A stretch of 64,000 nucleotides of DNA. Origin: Glebionis coronaria (lineage: Eukaryota; Streptophyta; Magnoliopsida; Asterales; Asteraceae). Both the position numbers and the translations under genes were made by a program. Positions 57,710-64,000 of this stretch are shown here, piece after piece (position 1 is the first letter of the stretch; each line of letters starts with the position of its first letter). The notes beneath the pieces are model-generated. The model ran no database searches and was not told the origin of the DNA. It saw only the letters and a list, made by a program, of their open reading frames with translations. Location: assembly GCA_025667525.1 (NCBI GenBank), contig CM046876.1:528838538-528902537 (forward strand), given 5' to 3'.

Positions 57710-59616
57710 TATTGGGTCGAGTCAGGCTCGTGACTCGGTTATCAAAAACAAGCGCTCCTCGGGAGGCAACCCGAGTGTCTATCCTTTTATGTTTTAACCT
57801 CCTAAGTGTAGAGTGGCTTGTATAGGTGTTTGTTTTTGTGTAGTGATGTGATTACAGGGATAAATGCACTCTTGGAACCTTTGAAGAACCGTGCTCCCGT
57901 GTTATCCGAAATCCGGTTCTATCTCTCAACTATCGTGATTCAATTTTCTCCATACTCACATTTGAAATTGATCACTTTAGTCGTCTCTTCCTTAACTTGA
58001 GTTAACCAACGTGCACAATGTCATAAGTGTAGGGGAGACTTTTCCCACATGCTTAAAAATTGAGGACAATGTTTATCTTAAGTGTAGGGGGGACTTCTAT
58101 CGAAGTTTTAAGTGGACTTTTCCATGATAATGCCTTCATTTAACCGGAAAACCATCTTTTTCAACATTTTTCAAATTTTTAATTAACTCTGGCCATTTAG
58201 TCGTAATTTTTAAATTTTTATCGTTACTTTCATATGTATATATCCCGCAATAAAGTCAAAAATATTAATAAAGTGGTGTAACTAGTTTAGAAGTCTTTGA
58301 CATATTAGGCCCGTTGCGATTATTTTGACTCAACCCGAATAGACTTATCTAAGTTTATTCTAGCTAGTATCCTTAACCATGTAGATCTTAATTGGTTTAT
58401 TAGGCTAAGCATCCACGAGTCTCATTACTTGAGATTTTAAATTGTGGAGAACGAGAAATGATAGAGTCAATTATAAGTCGGTATTCTTGCACAAGCTCAC
58501 TTGGTGTAATTATTTGCCTATTCTCCCATCACTTGTTAATAATTTATCTGCAATAAGTAAGGTCGTATGATTTGAAAAGTTACTTAGCTTCTAGCCCAAG
58601 ATCGTTTAAAAGTTGATCGGTAATGATAAGAGTTCATAGCCAAGGCATAACTTATGAAGCGGGGTGCGAAGATTGGCGAGTCCGAAAAGGCCCTAACAAG
58701 GCATGAGGATTCGATTTTATTGCTGAAGATCCAAAAGTGATGTGAAAAGAATTATTTCCAAATAAGTATGAAGGATCAAGACTCACAACGAAAAGCAATC
58801 AACTCCCATAAAGATCATGGAGAAGTCTATCCGAAAATACCCTAACAAGGTATGAGGATAAATAGATCCAAGTCCGAAAAGGAGGCGGATCGTTGTATCT
58901 CAAAATCCCAATTAGAGATTGAAGAATAATCATGAAGTCGTGGTCAACAAAGTTGGAGTACCCCTCAAAAGTCTCCAAGTGAAGAAACTCTATTACGATG
59001 AGAAGACCATTATCTCAAGAACGTCTCTCAAGATATGAAGTATGAAGTACATGCCAAATATCGGCCCGAGAAAGGTCTCAAATCGCGAACCAAGTTATGC
59101 CAAGATATGAACTTTTTGATATCCCGAGAAGCAGTTTTAAGAGATTTTGTCCTTTAGCTAACTATTGATCAAATCGTCCTACTTTGCTTTCAGCCTAAAT
59201 AAACTATCGAAATAAGTCCAAAAATGCATCTTCATGATCATTCTAAGACAAAAATAAAATATAAGAGATACACCTAGGAATGAGGGAGTTTAAGCATACA
59301 ATTAAGCCATGTGTGTAAGTGTTTGAATTGCTAACTTATAATAACAATGATCTCGTTTTTAAGCTTAGTTTGGGGAACGTGAAACTTGAGGGTGATAAAT
59401 CTTCGCAGCACCAAAGTCCTAATGTAAGTCCTTGATCTCTTTGCAAGTTATTTCCATCCTTTTGTTTACTTCAAAATTTTAATTTCACTTAGTACTTTCA
59501 TTTTCGTTTAGTAGTATATTAATAAGGCCAAGGTTGATTGATTATGAGAAAAGTGTAAATGTGCTTTGTCACTAAGCATTGCATGAGGGCATGGCAATGG
59601 TTAAGTGTAGGGGATT
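57710..59616 (+). other. Athila A non-coding tail with polypurine-like tracts
   Basis: About 1.9 kb lies between integrase and the 3' LTR. Athila elements often carry an env-like frame here; I see none, only short frames. AAGTGTAGGGG-type tracts occur three times: near 58024 (GTAGGGGAGAC), 58080 (GTAGGGGGGAC) and 59603 (GTAGGGGATT). The last abuts the 3' LTR and is the likely functional polypurine tract. Confidence 0.7.
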
Positions 59617-60804
59617 TGACAGGTGTGAAAACACCCATCCTTTTATCACTTAATTCTGGCTAAAACGAGACCAAAACACGTATTTAATATCATTTGTTTG
59701 GAATTATGCGTGGTTTTTTTGTTTATTGTGTTTTCAGAGTCGACCGGATGAATATTGACGAAAACATGGGATTGCACGGGTTTTATCAAGGAAAAAAGAC
59801 TCAAGACGAAGTCTATTGTCCAAGAGATGCAAAAGATTTGAAGTCATTGTGCCTATTTGAAGATTTGTCGAAGAATAGAGCCAATGATGGAAAATTCATA
59901 TATGTCGAAGAACTCGAGTCTATTAAACAAAAGATTATAAGACGAGTTGGAATTATTCACCGACACTTCTAAAAATCCAAAGTCGGAAACGTTTAATTAA
60001 AAGAGACGAGAAGACTAAAGAAGGAAGAAGAAAAGAAGCCCAAAACCAAGCCCATTTGCAAGCCCATACACACGCCTATATAAAGGCCCTTACTTCACAA
60101 ATTTCACACACTTAGTCTTTTAGATAGTTTTTAGTTTTTAGAGAGAGAAAGTTCTAAACTTTCTCTCACTAGATTTCATCTTTTTCTCTTTCAAGATCAA
60201 AACTTTGTATTATTGTTCATTAATCAAGTTCAAGTTTTTATCTTTTAATCTTTAATCTCATCCTTCCTTTCTTTTACTTTTATTGATTTTGATACAAATC
60301 TCGTATGATCCGTGTTGTTCATTAATGATTTGTGCTTAAAAAGTTGATTTCTTTTTATGTTTCCTTAAGTTTATACACTAATAAGCTTTAAGATCCTTGT
60401 TCTTATTGGCTTATTTGTTGATTTAGCTTATTTACTTTTTAAAGATTTTATAAAAAGTTCATCTTTTTATCATTTGATTTATGCTTTTGCTTATTTGAAA
60501 TTTAGATAAGTTGTTCTTAAGTGCTTATTTGATCAGCTTATTGTTGAATTCAAGCTTGTTCGGGAGATAGCTTATTCCATAAGCTTATTTCCCTTGCTTA
60601 AGTTCGGTTTTAGCATAGTTTTCGGAAAGGGTAACTCCCTTTTCTGATCGGATATTCCGACCAGACAGCACCCTTCATTCCGATCTTTAGATCGGAAAAG
60701 GGTTTAGTGTTTTTTTCCGATTTATCCATTTTTCATCATATTCCGATCAGCAACAATTTTGATTATTCCGATCGGGGTGATTTCCCACTTTCCGATCAGC
60801 ACCC
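59617..60804 (+). repeat. Athila A 3' LTR, 5' part
   Basis: It starts TGACAGGTGTGAAAACACCC and follows 50220-51408 to CCGATCAGCACCC, where Athila B begins. The remaining 430 bp or so should lie beyond the window after B. Confidence 0.92.
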
Positions 60805-62407
60805 TGATAGGTGTGTAAACACCCATCCTTTTACCACTTAATTCGGGCTAAAACAAGACCAAAACACGTATTTAATATCATTTGTTTGGAATTATGCGTG
60901 GTTTTTGTGTTTATTGTATTTTCAGAGCCAACCGGATGAATACTGAAGAAAACATGGGATTGCACGGGTTTTACTGAAGAAAAAGACTCAAGATAAAGTC
61001 TATTGTCCAAGAGATGCAAAAGATTTGAAGTCACTGGGCCTATTCGAAGATTTATCGAAGAAAAGGACCAAAGATGGAAGATTTATATAAGTCGAAGAAA
61101 CTCAAGTCTATTAAACGAAGAAATTAAAAGACGAGTTGAATTTAATCGACAACAAATCCCGAATCAGAATCGAAAACGGAAACTTTTCTGAAAAGACGAA
61201 AATGCAAGAAGAACGGGAGAAAGCCCACTCACCAACCAAAGGACAAGCCTATAAATAGGCCACCCCTCACACTTTTTTGGGAGCTAGCTTAGTTTTTCTT
61301 CTTCCCCACTTTTTTCTCTGTTCCGTTTCATCACCATCACCATTAGGGTGATTGGTGATTTTCATCTTTAATTTTCTCATCTTGTAATTTTAATCTTTGA
61401 TTTATCTTGTCAAAACATCAATCATTCAATACAAAGTTCTTATTTAATCTTTCCATTTTATCTTGTTCATCATCATCTTTATCTTCAAGTTTTTAAGTTT
61501 TTATTTTCTTGATTTGATCTTCAAAAGTTGTTGGGTCTTATGTTTTTATTGATGGGATTAGTAGTTTATGGTTAGTAGATGCTTTGTGATTGATTTATTT
61601 TAGTTTTTGGTGAAAAACTTGGTGATTTTTGGATCAAAACCGTGTTTCCTTGTTCTTCGCTTAAGTTTCTGTATCTGGGTTCCCAGGAAGTTCTGAATCA
61701 ATGAACAGTAAGTTCCGAATGAGTTGTGTTTTCAAAAGTTCCGAGTCAGTTAAAAGTTCCGAATGAGTTTTCCTTTAAAAAGTTCCGAACCAGTTTAAAA
61801 CTTCCGAACCAAACAAAAGTTCCGAACGAAGCAGAAAGTTCCGAACCGATTTTTAAGACTTCCGAACCAGTAAGTTCCGCATCAGTGAACAGTGACTTCC
61901 GAATCATTAAGTTCCGAAACTTCCGAATCAGCAAGTTCCGGATGAGTGTTCCGAATCAGCAAGTTCCGGATGAGTGTTCCGAATCAGCAAGTTCCGGATG
62001 AGTGTTCCGAATCAGTAAGTTCCGGATGAAGGATAAGTTCCGGATGAATCCAAAAGTTCCGAATGAAGCTTAACTTCCGAATGAACAGTAACTTCCGAAT
62101 CAGTTATCTTTTGGGTATTTTAAAGTTTACTGTTTTACTGTTTCTTTACTCTTTCTTTACTGTTTCCTTGATTTAATTCTAATTTTCTTTTAAGCTTAAT
62201 TCTAATTTAAATTCAAGTTTAAATTCAAGTTTTATTACTCATCATTAAGTTAATTATCTTTGATTTAAATTTTCATTTCCATTTTTAATTAGATTAGAAA
62301 ACGAAACCCTTTTATTTAGTAACCAAGAACAATTATTCCACTTAAGACCAAGATCAATTCGAGAGGATATCGAGAGTAAAATTGAACCATACAAAATCAT
62401 TGTATCA
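60805..62407 (+). repeat. Athila B 5' LTR
   Basis: This 1603-bp LTR ends TTGTATCA. The first ~400 bp align with the A LTR. TATAAATA is at 61250. From 61700 to 62110 it carries 23 TTCCG words by my count. Confidence 0.88.
61921..62032 (+). repeat. 28-bp tandem repeat in the Athila B leader
   Basis: Three identical 28-bp units (61921-61948, 61949-61976, 61977-62004), each starting TTCCGAATCAGCAAG and continuing TTCCGGATGAGTG, are followed by one degenerate unit to 62032. Confidence 0.9.
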
Positions 62408-62409
62408 AA

Positions 62410-62425
62410 TGGCGCCGATGCCGGC
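62410..62425 (+). other. Athila B primer binding site, tRNA-Asp type
   Basis: TGGCGCCGATGCCGGC lies two bases after the LTR and differs by one base from the site in A. Confidence 0.8.
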
Positions 62426-62633
62426 TCTTCTCGTTAAGATCAAAAGTTTTTTGTGAGAACTTGGATTTTGGGATCCGTTCCCCGTGAACGTTACTTTTTC
62501 AAAAAAAAAAAAAAAAAGAAAAATTCAAAAACAACTAAAAAATATAAAATTTTCAAAAATCCTAAAAAGTAAAAAACATAAAAACCAAAAATATTTTTGC
62601 TTTGTTTTTCTTTGTTCGTTCTTTTGCAGGTGT

Positions 62634-64000
62634 ATGCGCACTCGATCCACGTCTTATCAAGAGCCCGAGCCTCTCGATAACTTAGACATGGCTGGTGTAC
62701 AAAACAACAATAACATACCACCTCCGAACAACAATAATAACAACAACAACCCGCCTTTCAACAACATGAACAATAACAACAACAATGAGCACCTTCCGGA
62801 TAATCGCCCAATGATTGAATTGCTGCAAGCTCATGTCGATGGCAATACGGATCCAATTGTTATACCACCAATTGCCGCCAACAATTTCGAGCTAAAGTCA
62901 GGCTTTATCCAGATGGTCTCAGCTCAACCATTCTTGGGACGAACCATTGATGACCCACATGACCATATCAAGAGATTTCTACAACTCACCAACACGGTCA
63001 AGTTCAATGGAGTTCCACAAGAAGTTATAAGGTTACAACTTTTTCCCTTTTCTTTAGAGGGACAAGCCCGGCATTGGCTTGCTAAGGAACCGCCACAGAG
63101 TATTCTCTCGTGGACGGATTTGGAAACAAAGTTTATCAACTACTTTTTTCCACCCTCTCGTACTACCGCTTTGCGGAATGAGATCATAAATTTTGAACAA
63201 AAGTACGATGAGTCATTCAGTGAATCTTGGGATCGCTTTAAAGATCTTTTAAGAAAATGCCCACAACATGGTTTTACCAAAGTACATCAAATCAATACTT
63301 TTTACAATGGTTTAAGCATGAGTGACCAAGATTCACTGAACAGTGCCTCGGGGGGTAATCTATTGGCTAAGACTTCCAACGCTGCTTGGGATATCATTGA
63401 GAACAAATCTCGTGTGCAAAGCAAGAGTGTTAGGACCAATGTTGCTAGTGCTAGCACTAATGACAGCGACAAGCGACTTGACAAAATCACCACGCTTCTT
63501 GAATCGCTTGTCACCCACACCGTCAGCAACAACAACAGCAACAACACCAAAAACGCACAAGTGAACGCTGTCAGCCAACCTTGTGAGATATGCGGTGGTC
63601 CCCACTCTTACACAACTTGTACCGCCACCCAAGATTACCCTGCTGAGAATGTGAATGCGGCATATGGCACCTACCAACAACCTGCTTATCAAGCTAGACC
63701 TCAAGGTGACCGTAACTTGCTTAGCTATCGATCCAACAACTACCTTTCACCACTTGGTTTTCCTCCAACCAACCCAAACCAACAACAAAACCTTAACCGC
63801 CCTCCTCAACAACAACAACAACCTCGACAACCATACATGCCACCTCACAAGCAGCAACAACCACCTCAACGTAACAATCAAGTCTACCAACAACCTGCTT
63901 ACCAACCACCTGCATACAATGCTCCTTCCAACCAAACCACCACTGCTTTACACCAAGAGGTCGCAACCTACATGAGAACCAATGATGTGATAGTGGGAAA
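62634..64000 (+). CDS. Athila B Gag (gag-pol 5' part), open to the window edge
   Basis: The start codon at 62634 (MRTRSTSYQEPEP) corresponds to 52029 in A. The frame stays open for 455 codons: N/P-rich start, retrotransposon gag core (FELKSGFIQMVSAQPFLG, FPFSLEGQARHWLAKEP, SESWDRFKDLLRKCPQH), knuckle CEICGGPHSYTTC, then a Q/P-rich linker (RPPQQQQQPRQP, PPHKQQQPPQRN) and MRTNDVIVG at the edge. It has neither the base deletion nor the TGA seen in A, so this copy may still make Gag. Pol and the 3' LTR lie outside the window. Confidence 0.9.
   Translation, partial: MRTRSTSYQEPEPLDNLDMAGVQNNNNIPPPNNNNNNNNPPFNNMNNNNNNEHLPDNRPMIELLQAHVDGNTDPIVIPPIAANNFELKSGFIQMVSAQPFLGRTIDDPHDHIKRFLQLTNTVKFNGVPQEVIRLQLFPFSLEGQARHWLAKEPPQSILSWTDLETKFINYFFPPSRTTALRNEIINFEQKYDESFSESWDRFKDLLRKCPQHGFTKVHQINTFYNGLSMSDQDSLNSASGGNLLAKTSNAAWDIIENKSRVQSKSVRTNVASASTNDSDKRLDKITTLLESLVTHTVSNNNSNNTKNAQVNAVSQPCEICGGPHSYTTCTATQDYPAENVNAAYGTYQQPAYQARPQGDRNLLSYRSNNYLSPLGFPPTNPNQQQNLNRPPQQQQQPRQPYMPPHKQQQPPQRNNQVYQQPAYQPPAYNAPSNQTTTALHQEVATYMRTNDVIVG

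Larger units (their letters stand above)
50220..60804 (+). mobile_element. Ty3/Gypsy Athila-lineage retrotransposon A (3' LTR cut by B)
   Basis: The order is 5' LTR (50220-51841), primer binding site, gag-pol (52029-57709), a long non-coding tail and a partial 3' LTR (59617-60804). The last is interrupted by Athila B, so the far end lies outside the window. The TGGCGCC-type primer site, the N-rich Gag start MRTRSTSYQEPEP and [12 protein letters not shown] in the gag-pol linker are Athila hallmarks. By eye the two LTRs differ at about a dozen positions over about 1.19 kb, which suggests a recent insertion. Confidence 0.9.
60805..64000 (+). mobile_element. Athila-lineage retrotransposon B, inserted in the A 3' LTR (runs off window)
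   Basis: A fresh LTR starts TGATAGGTGTGTAAACACCC at 60805, in the middle of the A LTR. The 5 bases before it, CACCC (60800-60804), should recur after its 3' LTR. LTR 60805-62407, primer site 62410 onward and an open gag frame follow. It is related to A but its LTR leader has been rebuilt with other repeats. Confidence 0.9.

Noticed and set aside
57818..58000. 60-codon frame in the Athila tail as an env-like gene
   Set aside because: Too short, without signal peptide or membrane segment typical of env-like products.

Overview
This is nuclear DNA from a flowering plant. The evidence is spliced F-box and R2R3-MYB gene structures, intron-less cytosolic-type tRNA genes without an encoded CCA, and dense plant transposon families (Tekay and Athila Ty3/Gypsy, RE1-like Ty1/Copia, PIF/Harbinger, hAT, Mutator-like, Helitron). 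The style of the repeats suggests a eudicot, possibly Asteraceae, but that is inference. Nearly the whole window is nested mobile DNA. I see no intact protein-coding host gene.

Layout. 1-15,700: two PIF/Harbinger-type elements side by side (701-2667 and 2816-15692), each with TAA target duplications and a broken Myb/SANT-like gene. The second was hit by a Tekay chromovirus (3421-14500, target duplication TGAAC), whose left LTR was later hit by a hAT element (4612-5474, 8-bp duplication TGCCCGAC). 16,100-34,050: two copies of one F-box/LRR gene lie about 11 kb apart. Copy 1 (16107-17784) is broken by a 4-bp and a 2-bp deletion and has a hAT-like insert in its intron. Copy 2 (27553-33134) is split by a Copia element that kept its 5' LTR but lost its 3' end. 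Between them lie a 1-kb inverted repeat (20857-21861) and a hAT-type MITE (22160-26959) containing a complete 4.4-kb Helitron (22412-26838). That Helitron carries Rep remnants and two captured exons of an R2R3-MYB gene.

34,050-42,000: a tandemly duplicated tRNA-Leu(AAG)/tRNA-Phe(GAA) pair is the only part that looks functional as host sequence. The second repeat unit was opened by a hAT element (38468-39841) that itself holds a foldback Mutator-like MITE (38521-39206). The centre of that MITE is a phased array of the palindrome ATCATATATGAT. A further TIR element (40306-41929) follows. 42,200-49,300: gene-fragment-rich sequence ends in a Helitron 3' terminus at 47527 and contains a PLAC8-like exon with intact splice sites, a 32-bp minisatellite and a 22-bp minisatellite. 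A third Helitron-like terminus lies at 41295 and a fourth at 49270.

50,220-64,000: an Athila element (A), with two disruptions in its gag-pol frame, has a second Athila element (B) inserted in its 3' LTR. B runs off the window with an open gag frame. Both leaders carry TTCCGA-type repeat arrays, but with different repeat units.

Relative ages follow from nesting: each inner element is younger than its host. Boundaries supported by target-site duplications are the firmest calls. Lineage names rest on protein motifs recalled from the families, not on searches.
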